Shown: positions 35,497-44,183, counted from the stretch's first letter. The stretch: 64,000 bases of DNA from an uncultured Lachnospiraceae bacterium (GCA_910588405.1 CAJUPT010000006.1:1-64000), one strand, 5' to 3'. The notes: generated by a model not told the origin, from the sequence alone. Numbers and translations are program-made.

Positions 35497-37632
35497 CTAA
35501 AAGTTCTCATCCTTCCCAAACCACTCCTCCAGCACCGCCGCCGTCTTATCCACCACATACCCGCTGGAACCACGTCCCTTTACATCCTCCACCATAGTCA
35601 CCATCAGAATCGGCCGCTCGGTGGTTTTTTCCGCAGTCAGAATCATAAACCAGCCCAGCTCCATTCCCCAGGTCTGATCCTGTGACTCTTTCAATTCGGC
35701 GGTTCCTGTCTTTCCGGCCAGAACCACATCCTCCCGGTGAGCCGCATAGCCGCCGGACTTCGGGTCATTTACCGCTTTTGTGATGCCGTCCAGTACTTTA
35801 GCCGCCGTCTCCTTCGACATGGCTTCGGGAATCCAGTACTGTGTCTTTGCTTCCGGCTGATCAAGCAGATAGGGCTTGACCATATTTCCCTCATTACAAA
35901 AAGCCGAATAAATCGACGCCATATGAAGAGGATTAATCAGAATCTGTCCCTGGCCGTAGCCGCTGTCGGCCAGCTGGATTTCCGTCTCTATCTTATCCGT
36001 GTTCGAATACTGAGAAGTCTGCATTCTGAGCTCAAAGGGCAGCTCCTGGCCGAAGCCCAGCTTTGCAAGCCCGGCTCCCAGCTTGTCCGCACCGATTTTC
36101 AGCGCCGCCTTGGCGAAATAAATATTGTCCGAGTATATTAGAGCATTCTCCAATGTCACCGGCTCGAAAAGACGCAGAGTCGTCACAAAATAAGAGCCCC
36201 AGGAGGAATCCTTCTGCCAGCTAAGCCCTTCTGATCCATAATCCTCTGCCGGATCAATATCCCCCGTTTCCAGACCGACAGCCGCCGTCACCGGCTTAAA
36301 GGTAGACCCCGGGCACCAGCCCTGCCGGAAACGGTTATACATCGGCTGCCCCTCATCCTCATTCAGCGCATTCCATTTTTCAGTGGACAGTCCCAGAATA
36401 AAATCATTATTGTCATAAGAAGGCGTGCTGACCAACGCCAAAACCTCCCCCGTAAAAGGATTCATGGCCACGGAGCAGCTCTGATCCTCTTTCAGCTGTT
36501 CGTACACGCTTCTCTGCAGATCACTGTCAATCGTTACCCGGATTTCCTGACCATGCCGCACAGGCACGACAGCCAGCTGCTTCTTCTCATTGCCCTCCGA
36601 ATCCACGATATAAATCCTGCATCCGTCCTGCCCCTTCAATTCCTTCTCATACAAGCCTTCCAGACCGCTCCGCCCAATCACACTGTCTGCGGTGTAGCCC
36701 TCCCCCGCATGCTCCTCCAAATCTTCCGCGGTCACGTTCTGGACATAGCCCACCAGATGGGCGGCGGCTTCGCCCAGCGGATATTCCCGCACCTCCGTAT
36801 CCGTAATCATAACGCCGGGGATGGCCTGCAGTTTCTCCTGGCGCTCGACGGCCTTTATCGTTTCCTCGTCGGGATTTTCAGCGAACAGATCCGTTTCCTT
36901 CAGCTTCGGAATGGTTTTCACCGGCACAAAGGAATCATCCTTCACCCACTGAGCCTCCAGTTTTTTCTCGATATTTTCCGGTTCCATCCCCAAAATCTCA
37001 GCCAGCTCCTGAATCTCCTTTTCCCGATCCTCAAACCTTCCGGGAACCAGACCCACCGAGGAAGCTGTCCCTTTCCCCGCCAGCATCCGTCCGTTTCTGT
37101 CCGATATCTGACCCCGTTCCGCTTTCGTGGTGGAAACCCGCACCTTATCCGACGCTCCCAGCTCCGGGAAAATCAGATAATCCTGCCATACCAGCCGGTA
37201 CCCGTCCTCCCCTTTTTGAAACACCGCCTCGTTCTCAAAGCTGACGGCGCCCGCCGCCGTGTCAAAGGATGTGGCGTAGGACACTGCCTCCCGCTCTTTA
37301 TCATATTCCAGAATCTCGATCTCCATGTTTTGCATCTCGATTCCTTCATAAATGGCGGAATTCCGTTTGATAAAATCCTCCTGGCTGATATTTCCCGACG
37401 CCTCCGGCTCTATCATCCGATACATCGCTTCGTATTCCTGGTTTGGTATATGAGCCATATAAGCCTGCAGAAGCTCTTCCGGCCCTTCCTCTTCCTCCCG
37501 GTGCATGAAAAACACGGCCGCCCAGACAGCGCCGACCACCGCAAGGAGAACTGCCGCCCCAACGGTAATCCATAAAAGGGTACGATTCTTTTTCTTCCGT
37601 CTATATCTATAAGATTTATAATTTCGCTTCAT
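35497..37632 (-). CDS. Class B penicillin-binding protein with MecA-type N-terminal domain
   Basis: A 711-aa protein with one N-terminal membrane anchor (residues ~18-43). It then has an NTF2-like (MecA_N) domain to ~155, a dimerisation domain, and a transpeptidase domain from ~385. The catalytic triad motifs are S-T-F-K (Ser443), S-D-N (501-503) and K-T-G (641-643). It cross-links peptidoglycan outside the membrane. The MecA_N domain places it with low-affinity PBP2a/PBP3-like enzymes of Clostridia and enterococci; resistance cannot be inferred from this alone. GGAGG lies before the ATG. It stands alone. Confidence 0.93.
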   Translation of the reverse strand: MKRNYKSYRYRRKKKNRTLLWITVGAAVLLAVVGAVWAAVFFMHREEEEGPEELLQAYMAHIPNQEYEAMYRMIEPEASGNISQEDFIKRNSAIYEGIEMQNMEIEILEYDKEREAVSYATSFDTAAGAVSFENEAVFQKGEDGYRLVWQDYLIFPELGASDKVRVSTTKAERGQISDRNGRMLAGKGTASSVGLVPGRFEDREKEIQELAEILGMEPENIEKKLEAQWVKDDSFVPVKTIPKLKETDLFAENPDEETIKAVERQEKLQAIPGVMITDTEVREYPLGEAAAHLVGYVQNVTAEDLEEHAGEGYTADSVIGRSGLEGLYEKELKGQDGCRIYIVDSEGNEKKQLAVVPVRHGQEIRVTIDSDLQRSVYEQLKEDQSCSVAMNPFTGEVLALVSTPSYDNNDFILGLSTEKWNALNEDEGQPMYNRFRQGWCPGSTFKPVTAAVGLETGDIDPAEDYGSEGLSWQKDSSWGSYFVTTLRLFEPVTLENALIYSDNIYFAKAALKIGADKLGAGLAKLGFGQELPFELRMQTSQYSNTDKIETEIQLADSGYGQGQILINPLHMASIYSAFCNEGNMVKPYLLDQPEAKTQYWIPEAMSKETAAKVLDGITKAVNDPKSGGYAAHREDVVLAGKTGTAELKESQDQTWGMELGWFMILTAEKTTERPILMVTMVEDVKGRGSSGYVVDKTAAVLEEWFGKDENF

Positions 37633-38229
37633 ATACGCCTCCGTTTCCTAAAATATGAAGTTTTTAGATCAACTTGCTTATTATCTTGCTGTTTCAGTAT
37701 AACACAGTCCGAATATAATAGCCAGATGCTTTCATACAGTCAATTAAGCTTTAAAGTATACGCAACAAGGAATTGAAATTTTAGATTTAGAACGGTAGGG
37801 GCAGAAAATAATCTTACACAGGAAGCAGCCATACTTAAAAAGGCAGTCCATCGAAACGGATTGCCCTTTTCATAATTCCTAACCACTCTTCTCAACTTTT
37901 TTCAAAATATCCGGCCAGCTCCGTAATCGCGTCATACCGTTCCTGAAGTTCTTCTGGAAGTATATTTGCGGTCACATCAGCGGGAAAAATTTCCCTTTAT
38001 GCAAATCCGAAGATCGTTTCCGAAATCTCCACGGAAAATTTCTCCATGTGGAAGATGGATGATCTGAAGAAGGCCGTGAAAACAGATCTGCTGGGAGAGG
38101 ATTATGTGTCCGATGCCGCATCATATGGATGGGGCAGATAAAAAACACTCGTAATTTTTGACATATTATTCCTGAAAATGATAGACAGAGAACCATTTTG
38201 AGATATCAGGTAAAATAGCATTTTTTATT
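37633..38229. other. Gene-poor stretch with a terminator-like stem and two coding remnants
   Basis: This 600-bp gap holds a terminator-like stem at 37837-37870 (AAAAAGGCAGTCC with GGATTGCCCTTTT, one G-U pair). A minus-strand C-terminal scrap ends at 37892 (L-P-E-E-L-Q-E-R-Y-D-A-I-T-E-L). A plus-strand scrap ends at 38141 (D-L-K-K-A-V-K-T-D-L-L-G-E-D-Y). Neither scrap has a start or ribosome-binding site. They look like leftovers of insertion and deletion next to the mobile-looking block that follows. Confidence 0.45.
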
Positions 38230-38258
38230 AAGACATGTATATTTAAACTTGCTATAAT
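38230..38258 (+). promoter_or_regulatory. Promoter of the AraC-ClpP pair
   Basis: AAGACA (38230-38235), a 17-bp spacer and a perfect TATAAT (38253-38258) lie 26 bp before the AraC start codon, followed by AAGGAGG at 38271. Confidence 0.75.
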
Positions 38259-38284
38259 AGATAAGAACGCAAGGAGGATATACA

Positions 38285-38701
38285 ATGAAAAGCCAAAAAG
38301 AAGTTGTTAAAAAAGTTATAGATTATATCGAAAAAAATTTAGAGGAAGAAATTAATTTAGATAATATATCAAAAAATATTGGTTATTCTAAATTCTATCT
38401 TAATCGTATTTTTACAGCGCATACGGGAATCACCATGTATAGATATTTGCACAGCCGCAGGCTTACTGTCGCCGCCGAAAAACTGGTGAAAACTGATAAG
38501 CCGATCACACAGATTGCGTATGAAGCCGGATATGATACACAGCAATCATTTTCATATGCTTTTAAACAAATGTATTTATATCCGCCTAAAATTTTTAGAG
38601 ATATCGGAGTCTTTATGCCAAAACAAAACAGAATTTCTATGCGCCGTTCTTATATCCCCAGTTACAAATTTACTGCGCAAATTAAGGAGATTGCCGCATG
38701 A
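38285..38701 (+). CDS. AraC-type DNA-binding protein (minimal)
   Basis: A 138-aa protein made almost only of the AraC double helix-turn-helix (residues ~8-105: [21 protein letters not shown], then [17 protein letters not shown]). There is no effector domain. Family resemblance is to SoxS/Rob-like single-domain members. The gene is AT-rich relative to its surroundings. It overlaps clpP by 4 bp (ATGA), so the two are translated together. This coupling suggests it regulates a stress response that includes the protease. Confidence 0.88.
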   Translation: MKSQKEVVKKVIDYIEKNLEEEINLDNISKNIGYSKFYLNRIFTAHTGITMYRYLHSRRLTVAAEKLVKTDKPITQIAYEAGYDTQQSFSYAFKQMYLYPPKIFRDIGVFMPKQNRISMRRSYIPSYKFTAQIKEIAA

Positions 38702-39288
38702 GTACGATTCCTTATGTTATTGAACAGACAAGCCGCGGAGAACGAAGCTATGATATTTTTTCACGGCTGCTATCCGACAGAATTGTTTTTTTAGGAGAAG
38801 AGGTAAGTGACACGTCAGCCAGTCTGATTATTGCTCAAATGTTGTTTTTAGAAGCGCAAGATCCCGAAAAGGATATACAGCTGTATATAAACAGTCCCGG
38901 CGGTTCCGTATCAGCCGGTCTTGCCGTTTATGATACGATGCAATATATAAAATGTGATGTTTCAACTATTTGTATTGGCCTTGCCGCCAGCTTCGGCGCT
39001 TTTTTATTAGCCGGCGGGACAAAAGGAAAACGTATCGCCTTGCCAAACGCGGAAATCATGATACATCAGCCGGCCATTCATGGGAATGGCATCAGAGGGC
39101 AGGCAACAGATATTAAAATAACATCTGACCATATACAAAAAAGCAAAGAACGCCTGAACTCTATCTTAGCAGGAAATACCGGAAAAAGCATTGAAGAAAT
39201 TGCCCTTGCGACAGAACGTGATAATTATATGTCAGCAACAGAAGCAGTGGATTTTGGGTTAATTGATAAAATCATAGATAAGCGTTAA
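38698..39288 (+). CDS. ClpP-type serine protease paralogue
   Basis: A 196-aa protein with the ClpP catalytic triad: Ser98 in G-L-A-A-S-F-G, His123 in M-I-H-Q-P, Asp175 in [14 protein letters not shown]-type oxyanion loop residues (S-P-G-G-S-V) are present. Housekeeping ClpP is normally next to clpX and tig; here it is coupled to a small AraC protein amid gene remnants, so it is probably an extra, horizontally acquired copy. It would need a Clp ATPase encoded elsewhere. AAGGAG precedes the ATG. Confidence 0.92.
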   Translation: MSTIPYVIEQTSRGERSYDIFSRLLSDRIVFLGEEVSDTSASLIIAQMLFLEAQDPEKDIQLYINSPGGSVSAGLAVYDTMQYIKCDVSTICIGLAASFGAFLLAGGTKGKRIALPNAEIMIHQPAIHGNGIRGQATDIKITSDHIQKSKERLNSILAGNTGKSIEEIALATERDNYMSATEAVDFGLIDKIIDKR

Positions 39289-39331
39289 AATGCTGAACCA
39301 GTTAAGAAATGGAGATGAGAGGAATAATAAA

Positions 39332-39466
39332 ATGAAAAAAGAAAGCCGGTAACTCCGGACGATATAAAAACTGCTTTGCAGGATGTTGGTATCCGAAAAG
39401 GGCAGGATGTTATGGTGCATACATCGTTGAGAAGCCTGGGTTATGTATGCGGCGGCGAACAGTCAT
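39332..39466 (+). pseudogene. 5' remnant of an aminoglycoside N(3)-acetyltransferase-like gene
   Basis: The ATG at 39332 follows GAGAGG. After four codons a one-base loss in an A-run breaks the frame. In the next frame the sequence reads V-T-P-D-D-I-K, V-G-I-R-K-G-Q-D-V-M-V-H-T-S-L-R-S-L-G-Y and V-C-G-G-E-Q, the N-terminus of the AAC(3) antibiotic-acetyltransferase fold. It then ends abruptly at a junction. Only ~45 of ~265 residues remain, so it cannot confer resistance. Confidence 0.75.
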
Positions 39467-39542
39467 GTGGACGATCATTATCTCTGTTATAACTGCTGCC
39501 ATAATCGTGTCTACAGGCCCTTATTTTATGATGAGAGTATAA
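39465..39542 (+). pseudogene. C-terminal membrane segment of a lost protein
   Basis: A 25-codon stretch encodes one hydrophobic helix (T-I-I-I-S-V-I-T-A-A-I-I-V-S) and ends 5 bp before the XRE gene. Small membrane proteins are often encoded just upstream of XRE regulators of this type. This is probably the tail of such a gene, fused by deletion to the AAC(3) remnant. Confidence 0.5.
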
Positions 39543-39547
39543 AACAC

Positions 39548-39742
39548 ATGAGAAATATCATTAAACAGCTTAGAAAAGAAGCGGGTTTTCGGCAGGAAGA
39601 TATGGCGAAAGAATTAGGGGTAAGCAGGCAGACAATCATAGTGATTGAAAATGATAAATATAATCCAACCCTTGAACTCGCAGTGAAAATCGCCAGATTG
39701 CCGGATCGCCATGTAGAGGATATTTTCTTTTTAAATGATTAA
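39548..39742 (+). CDS. Short XRE-family regulator
   Basis: A 64-aa helix-turn-helix protein (L-R-K-E-A-G-F-R-Q-E-D-M-A-K-E-L-G-V-S-R-Q) ending V-E-D-I-F-F-L. It is the compact type of Cro/CI-like regulator that usually follows a small membrane protein in Clostridia. No classical ribosome-binding site is seen, in keeping with translation coupled to the truncated gene before it. It is intact in itself. Confidence 0.85.
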   Translation: MRNIIKQLRKEAGFRQEDMAKELGVSRQTIIVIENDKYNPTLELAVKIARLPDRHVEDIFFLND

Positions 39743-39866
39743 AATCTCCTCCGTTTTTATACTATCGTTTTATAAATTAGAAAGAATCCGTTGACGTTAT
39801 ATGATAGCACAAAATAGATATAACATGTTCAAAATTATATTATTAAATTCCACGGGAGGTAGTGCT

Positions 39867-39920
39867 ATGATGATTCGTCCGTCAGCTTCAATTCGTCAGA
39901 ATTATAATGAGATTGCCGAC
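39867..39920 (+). pseudogene. N-terminal stub of a Phd/YefM-type antitoxin
   Basis: GGAGG precedes ATG-ATG, and 18 codons (I-R-P-S-A-S-I-R-Q-N-Y-N-E-I-A-D) match the N-terminus of Phd/YefM antitoxins. The frame then runs into the ridA terminator and antisense sequence. A promoter-like TTGACG, 18-bp spacer and TAGATA lie at 39791-39820. It is a deletion remnant of a toxin-antitoxin locus. Confidence 0.65.
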
Positions 39921-39942
39921 GGGATTATGGCTGGCTTATTCT

Positions 39943-39982
39943 TTAAAAAGAGAAACACCAGCCTGCCAGGATGGTGTTTCTC
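39943..39982 (-). terminator. Terminator of ridA
   Basis: On the minus strand GAGAAACACCA pairs with TGGTGTTTCTC around a 9-nt loop and is followed by TTTTTAAAG. Confidence 0.88.
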
Positions 39983-39995
39983 CTGTTATCCTCCC

Positions 39996-40376
39996 TTATT
40001 TTTTCACTGCGGCGATGCACTCCACTTCGCAGAGGACGCCTTTGGGAAGATCCTTTACCGCCACGCAGGAACGAGCCGGTTTTCCTGTAAAATATTTGGC
40101 ATATACTTCATTGAATGCCGCAAAATCGGCGATATCCGCCAGGAAACAAGTGGTTTTCACCACATCGGTGAAATCCGCGCCCTGGCTTTCCAGCAGCGCT
40201 TTGATATTTGCCATCACCTGCTCCGTCTGCTCCTCAATCGTAGCGCCCACCACTTCTCCCGTCGCCGGAGAGAGGGGAATCTGGCCGGAAAAGAAAGCAA
40301 TTCCGTTTACGATAATCCCCTGGGAATAAGGGCCGATGGCCGCAGGCGCATTTTTTGTCTCCACGTACTTTAACAT
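39996..40376 (-). CDS. RidA-family reactive-intermediate deaminase
   Basis: A 126-aa protein of the YjgF/YER057c/UK114 family. It has the family end motif (C-E-V-E-C-I-A-A-V) and the active-site Arg in P-A-R-S-C-V-A-V, with I-G-P-Y-S-Q-G near the N-terminus. RidA trimers hydrolyse toxic enamine and imine intermediates from pyridoxal-phosphate enzymes. The ATG at 40376 is 8 bases after GGAGG; an ATG 5 codons earlier overlaps that site. It is a single-gene unit with its own terminator. Confidence 0.93.
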   Translation of the reverse strand: MLKYVETKNAPAAIGPYSQGIIVNGIAFFSGQIPLSPATGEVVGATIEEQTEQVMANIKALLESQGADFTDVVKTTCFLADIADFAAFNEVYAKYFTGKPARSCVAVKDLPKGVLCEVECIAAVKK

Positions 40377-40471
40377 ATACATTTCCTCCATTCATGATTC
40401 ATGAATTCCATCATATCACAATTCACCAAAAATAACATACCTATTCTTCTGATTCCGCATAATTTTAAAAC

Positions 40472-40500
40472 TTGCCGGCCATGGAAAAGAAGTGTATACT
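40472..40500 (+). promoter_or_regulatory. Promoter of the nfnAB operon
   Basis: TTGCCG (40472-40477), a 17-bp spacer and TATACT (40495-40500) lie ~40 bp before the proposed TTG start. The longer frame upstream of that start overlaps the promoter, which supports the TTG. Confidence 0.7.
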
Positions 40501-40540
40501 CTATTGTAAATATATCAAAAATATAAGGAGGTACTCACTC

Positions 40541-41641
40541 TTGTATCCTATACTGAAAAAACGCCGGCTGTCCGACCAGATCTACTATATGGACATCCTG
40601 GCTCCCCGGACGGCCAGATCCTGCCAGCCGGGACAGTTTGTCATCGTAAAGATCGACGAAGCCGGCGAGCGGATTCCTTTAACCATCTGTGATTACGACA
40701 GAGCACAGGGCACCGTCGCCATCGTATTCCAGACTGTGGGCGCTTCCACAAAGCGGATGGCACTGCTTGAGGAAGGGGACAGCTTCCGGGATTTTGCCGG
40801 CCCTTTAGGCTGTCCGTCTGAACTGATCCATAAAACACCGGAAGAGCTGCGGCAGATGAATCTTCTGTTTGTGGCCGGCGGCGTGGGAACCGCCCCGGTT
40901 TATCCCCAGGTGAAATGGCTTCATGAACAGGGCGTAAAAGCCGACTGCATCATCGGCGCCAGAAACAAAAGCCTGGTCATCCTGGAACAGGAAATGAAGC
41001 AGGTTGCCGCAAACCTGTACGTAGCCACCGACGACGGCAGCTACGGCTTCCACGGAAATGTCAACGACCAGATCAAGGAACTGGTGCAAAACCAGGGACA
41101 TACCTATGACCTGGTGGTCGCTATCGGCCCCCTGGTCATGATGAAGTTCGTGTCCATCCTGACAAAAGAGCTGCAAATCCCCACTGTGGTCAGCATGAAC
41201 CCGATTATGGTGGACGGCACCGGCATGTGCGGCGCCTGCCGTCTAAGCGTCGGCGGCGAAATCAAATTCGCCTGTGTGGACGGCCCGGAGTTCGACGGCC
41301 ATCTGGTAGATTTTGATCAGGCCATAAAGCGTCAGGCCATCTACAAAACCGAGGAGGGCCGGGCACTGCTTAAACTGCAGGAGGGGAAGACCCATCACGG
41401 CGGCTGCGGACAGTGCGGCGATCATGAACATAATGGTAACGCAACAAATGACAGCATCCATAACAAAACCGGCAAAATCAACACAGACAACAATGCTGAT
41501 ATAAAAAACAGCTCAAACAGCAACGGCAACACAAAAAACAGTCCAAACAGCAACGACAACATAAAAAACAACTCAAACAGTACATGCAACGCAGATAACA
41601 CGATACATAATGACGCACACAACCGAAAGGAGGCACACTGA
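40541..41641 (+). CDS. nfnA: NADH-dependent ferredoxin:NADP+ oxidoreductase small subunit (NfnA-like), TTG start
   Basis: About 366 aa. It has a ferredoxin-NADP+ reductase-like fold: an FAD-binding region (A-R-S-C-Q-P-G-Q-F-V, R-I-P-L-T-I-C-D), an NAD-binding region (V-A-G-G-V-G-T-A-P-V), and a C-terminal [2Fe-2S] cysteine motif (C-G-A-C...C). It partners with NfnB to bifurcate electrons between ferredoxin, NADH and NADPH. The start is a TTG nine bases after AAGGAGG. The last ~70 residues are an unusual Asn/Ser/Lys tail made of 10-residue repeats that the family normally lacks. It overlaps a clear promoter upstream and leads directly into nfnB. Confidence 0.88.
   Translation: MYPILKKRRLSDQIYYMDILAPRTARSCQPGQFVIVKIDEAGERIPLTICDYDRAQGTVAIVFQTVGASTKRMALLEEGDSFRDFAGPLGCPSELIHKTPEELRQMNLLFVAGGVGTAPVYPQVKWLHEQGVKADCIIGARNKSLVILEQEMKQVAANLYVATDDGSYGFHGNVNDQIKELVQNQGHTYDLVVAIGPLVMMKFVSILTKELQIPTVVSMNPIMVDGTGMCGACRLSVGGEIKFACVDGPEFDGHLVDFDQAIKRQAIYKTEEGRALLKLQEGKTHHGGCGQCGDHEHNGNATNDSIHNKTGKINTDNNADIKNSSNSNGNTKNSPNSNDNIKNNSNSTCNADNTIHNDAHNRKEAH
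41501..41590 (+). repeat. Three tandem 30-bp coding repeats in nfnA
   Basis: Units start at 41501, 41531 and 41561, each near AAAAAACAGCTCAAACAGCA. They encode the pattern I-K-N-S-S-N-S-N-G-N. Being in-frame, their number can change without breaking the gene. Confidence 0.85.
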
Positions 41642-41642
41642 T

Positions 41643-43031
41643 ATGGCCAGAACAAAACTGGAAAAAATCCCGGTAAGGGAGCAGGAGCCAAAAGTGCGGG
41701 CCGCCAATTTCGACGAGGTGTGCCTTGGATATAACTTAGAAGAAGCCACCGCCGAGGCCGAACGATGCTTAGGCTGCAAAAAGCCCAAATGCGTGGAGGG
41801 CTGCCCGGTCAGCATCGATATCCCCGGCTTTATCAGCCATCTAAAAGAACAAAACGTGGAAAAAGCCTTTGAGGTCATCAGCCAGTACTCCTCCCTGCCC
41901 GCCGTCTGCGGAAGAGTCTGCCCCCAGGAAAGCCAGTGCGAGCAGAAATGTGTGCGGGGCGTTAAAGGAGATGCCGTCTCCATCGGCAAGCTGGAACGGT
42001 TTACGGCAGATTGGGCAGAGGCCCATAATATCCACCCTGTCCTTTCCTGCGAACCCAAACATAAAAAAGTGGCCGTCATCGGCTCCGGCCCCGCCGGTCT
42101 GACCTGTGCCGGGGATCTGGCAAAAGCCGGCTATGATGTGACGATTTTCGAAGCCCTCCACGAACCGGGCGGCGTACTGGTATACGGCATCCCTGAATTC
42201 CGTCTGCCCAAAAAAGGCGTGGTGGAACCGGAAATCGAAAATGTGAAACGGCTGGGCGTCAAAATAGAAACCAACGTGATTATCGGAAAATCCGTAACCA
42301 TCGACCAGCTGTTTGAGGAGGAAGGCTTCCAGGCCGTATTCATCGGCTCCGGCGCAGGACTGCCCAAATTCATGGGCATTCCGGGAGAAAATGCCAACGG
42401 CGTATTCTCCGCCAACGAGTACCTGACCAGAAGCAATCTGATGAAAGCTTTCGACGACCATTATGACACGCCCATCTATCAGGGGAAAAAGATTATTGTG
42501 GTAGGCGGCGGAAACGTTGCCATGGACGCTGCCAGAACCGCTCTGCGGCTAGGCGCCGAGGTACATATCGTCTACCGAAGAAGCGAGACGGAGCTGCCCG
42601 CCAGAGCCGAGGAAGTGCATCACGCAAAAGAAGAAGGCATCATCTTCAACCTGCTCACCAACCCCAGGGAAATCCTGACGGATGAAACCGGCCAGGTCAC
42701 TGGTATGGTCTGCGCGGAAATGGAACTAGGCGAACCGGACGAATCCGGCAGAAGAAGACCCGTAGAAAAGAAAGACTCTGATTTCACCATAGCCGCGGAC
42801 ATGGTGATCATGGCCCTTGGCACCAGCCCCAACCCGCTGATCTCCTCCACCACCAAAGGACTGGAAATCAACCGCAGGAAATGTATCGTAGCCGACGAGG
42901 CAAACGGCCAAACCTCCCGGAAAGGCGTTTTCGCCGGCGGCGACGCCGTGACAGGAGCCGCCACCGTAATCCTGGCTATGGGCGCAGGAAAAGCTGCGGC
43001 GAAAGGGATCGATGCGTATCTGAGCCGGTAA
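41643..43031 (+). CDS. nfnB: NADPH-dependent glutamate synthase-like / NfnB subunit
   Basis: A 462-aa flavoprotein. The N-terminal cysteine clusters C-L-G-C-K-K-P-K-C and C-G-R-V-C-P-Q...C-E-Q-K-C bind two [4Fe-4S] centres. It then has an FAD-binding G-S-G-P-A-G-L-T and an NADPH-binding G-G-G-N-V-A-M-D. The fold is that of the GltD/NfnB family. Pairing with the preceding NfnA gene, two bases apart, favours NfnB over glutamate synthase, since no large GltB subunit is near. The ATG follows AAAGGAGG. Cytosolic, complex with NfnA. Confidence 0.92.
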   Translation: MARTKLEKIPVREQEPKVRAANFDEVCLGYNLEEATAEAERCLGCKKPKCVEGCPVSIDIPGFISHLKEQNVEKAFEVISQYSSLPAVCGRVCPQESQCEQKCVRGVKGDAVSIGKLERFTADWAEAHNIHPVLSCEPKHKKVAVIGSGPAGLTCAGDLAKAGYDVTIFEALHEPGGVLVYGIPEFRLPKKGVVEPEIENVKRLGVKIETNVIIGKSVTIDQLFEEEGFQAVFIGSGAGLPKFMGIPGENANGVFSANEYLTRSNLMKAFDDHYDTPIYQGKKIIVVGGGNVAMDAARTALRLGAEVHIVYRRSETELPARAEEVHHAKEEGIIFNLLTNPREILTDETGQVTGMVCAEMELGEPDESGRRRPVEKKDSDFTIAADMVIMALGTSPNPLISSTTKGLEINRRKCIVADEANGQTSRKGVFAGGDAVTGAATVILAMGAGKAAAKGIDAYLSR

Positions 43032-43245
43032 GTCTGATCAATGTGCTTGATCGTCGTGCCTGATCGATGTATTTAATCATGCTCTAAACCGCAGCGTCTG
43101 ATCGGTGCTTTTAACCGCCAGGCCCTTAGCCTCCATGTTTTCCAGCACCTGCACTTTCGGTTTGTTTATGATATGGTAAACTTACAGGAAACACACACGG
43201 CTGCACAACGCATTTCATTGCTTACACAATGTACGGCCAGCACAA
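43032..43245. other. Intergenic gap with short direct repeats
   Basis: The gap contains three copies of CTGATC followed by A/G-A/G-TG, spaced 26-40 bp. No gene or clear terminator is visible for nfnAB. A perfect hairpin GGAAACGACT/AGTCGTTTCC lies at 43248-43269, overlapping the start of the next ORF. Confidence 0.4.
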
Positions 43246-43521
43246 ATGGAAACGACTAAAGTCGTTTCCTATACCTTTTATGAAAAGCCGCACACATATA
43301 TGTTTAACCATTATGACGACCATTTCAAGTTCTGGAACATGGACGGCGTCACATTCCCAAACGCGAAATATGTGCACCCATTAAAGCAACGGGACATACA
43401 GCATATTTATGATCAGCTGATTCAAGATGATAATATCACTTTACTGGTAGTGTTCGGAAACCCCGTCGATTTCCGCTTCCATTCCGAAAGCGACATCGAT
43501 TTATATATGGGTGTGAAATAA
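43246..43521 (+). pseudogene. Truncated nucleotidyltransferase (MNT) domain
   Basis: The 91 codons end immediately after S-D-I-D-L-Y-M, the catalytic Asp pair of the MNT fold. The C-terminal half with the third acidic residue is missing. The active-site G-S is G-N here (V-F-G-N-P-V-D). No ribosome-binding site precedes the ATG, which lies inside a hairpin. Intact relatives form the antitoxin partner of HEPN proteins. The adjacent HEPN gene supports the identification. It is probably a deletion remnant. Confidence 0.65.
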
Positions 43522-43523
43522 TT

Positions 43524-44183
43524 TTGTTCAGGAAAGCCCTTCGCGATTATGATTTGTCCGTGCTGATCATGGAAACCTACTTCAACGATGAACTGGGGCT
43601 GAACAACGCCGCCTACCATCTCCAGCAATGTGTGGAAAAAGTATTAAAAGGATATCTGGAATGCGTCGGCGTTACCGTGCCACGGACCCATAAAATCGGA
43701 AATCTTTTAAAAATGTCGGCTAAAAACGGTTCCTCTTTCACATCCACAGACTGGCTGGATGCCCATGCGGAAATGCTGGAAGCATGGGAGAGCGAAACCA
43801 AGTACAATGCGGAATTTCTGGTGGAATATAAAAAAATCCGGGAGGCTGTCAAAGGCATTGGCGATGCGTTAAAGCTAAACGGCATCTGCCAGGAGCCGGA
43901 TACGGCCATCACACCGGAAATCAAAACACGGCTCCTTGCCATGCTGCCTAAAAACAGAATTCCGGCTGACAATCTGGAATGGAACATATTTTTCCGGATC
44001 TACCGCTCCAAATTAGGACTTAACGACCATCAAAATAACGCAGACCCGCCTTTTTCTCTGGATGATTATTTTAAAAAATACGGAATCACGGATAAAAACG
44101 CGGAAGTCGAACGGCTGCAGGTTCTGTTTCATACAACGGATATGAACCGGATTAAACAGCAAGTACGAGATACGTTAATGTAA
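43524..44183 (+). CDS. HEPN-domain protein
   Basis: About 219 aa. The N-terminal HEPN helices (Y-H-L-Q-Q-C-V-E-K-V-L-K-G-Y-L-E-C) carry R-T-H-K as the possible catalytic Arg/His motif. A ~90-residue C-terminal extension follows that is not in minimal HEPN proteins. HEPN proteins are ribonucleases or RNA binders, commonly paired with MNT antitoxins. The first codon is a TTG (43524) just after the MNT remnant's stop, with no ribosome-binding site, so its own N-terminus may be lost. Whether it is expressed is uncertain. Confidence 0.72.
   Translation: MFRKALRDYDLSVLIMETYFNDELGLNNAAYHLQQCVEKVLKGYLECVGVTVPRTHKIGNLLKMSAKNGSSFTSTDWLDAHAEMLEAWESETKYNAEFLVEYKKIREAVKGIGDALKLNGICQEPDTAITPEIKTRLLAMLPKNRIPADNLEWNIFFRIYRSKLGLNDHQNNADPPFSLDDYFKKYGITDKNAEVERLQVLFHTTDMNRIKQQVRDTLM

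Noticed and set aside
26100-35500. Cobalamin riboswitch in front of the UroD genes
   Set aside because: I looked for a B12-box-like segment in the leaders and did not see one.
36553-37575. A 340-codon plus-strand frame opposite the penicillin-binding protein
   Set aside because: Shadow of the pbp gene; no start signal.
35497-37632. Beta-lactam resistance gene call
   Set aside because: The MecA_N domain is common in ordinary PBPs of Clostridia; sequence alone does not show resistance.
39332-39466. Functional aminoglycoside resistance gene
   Set aside because: Only the first ~45 codons remain and they are frameshifted.
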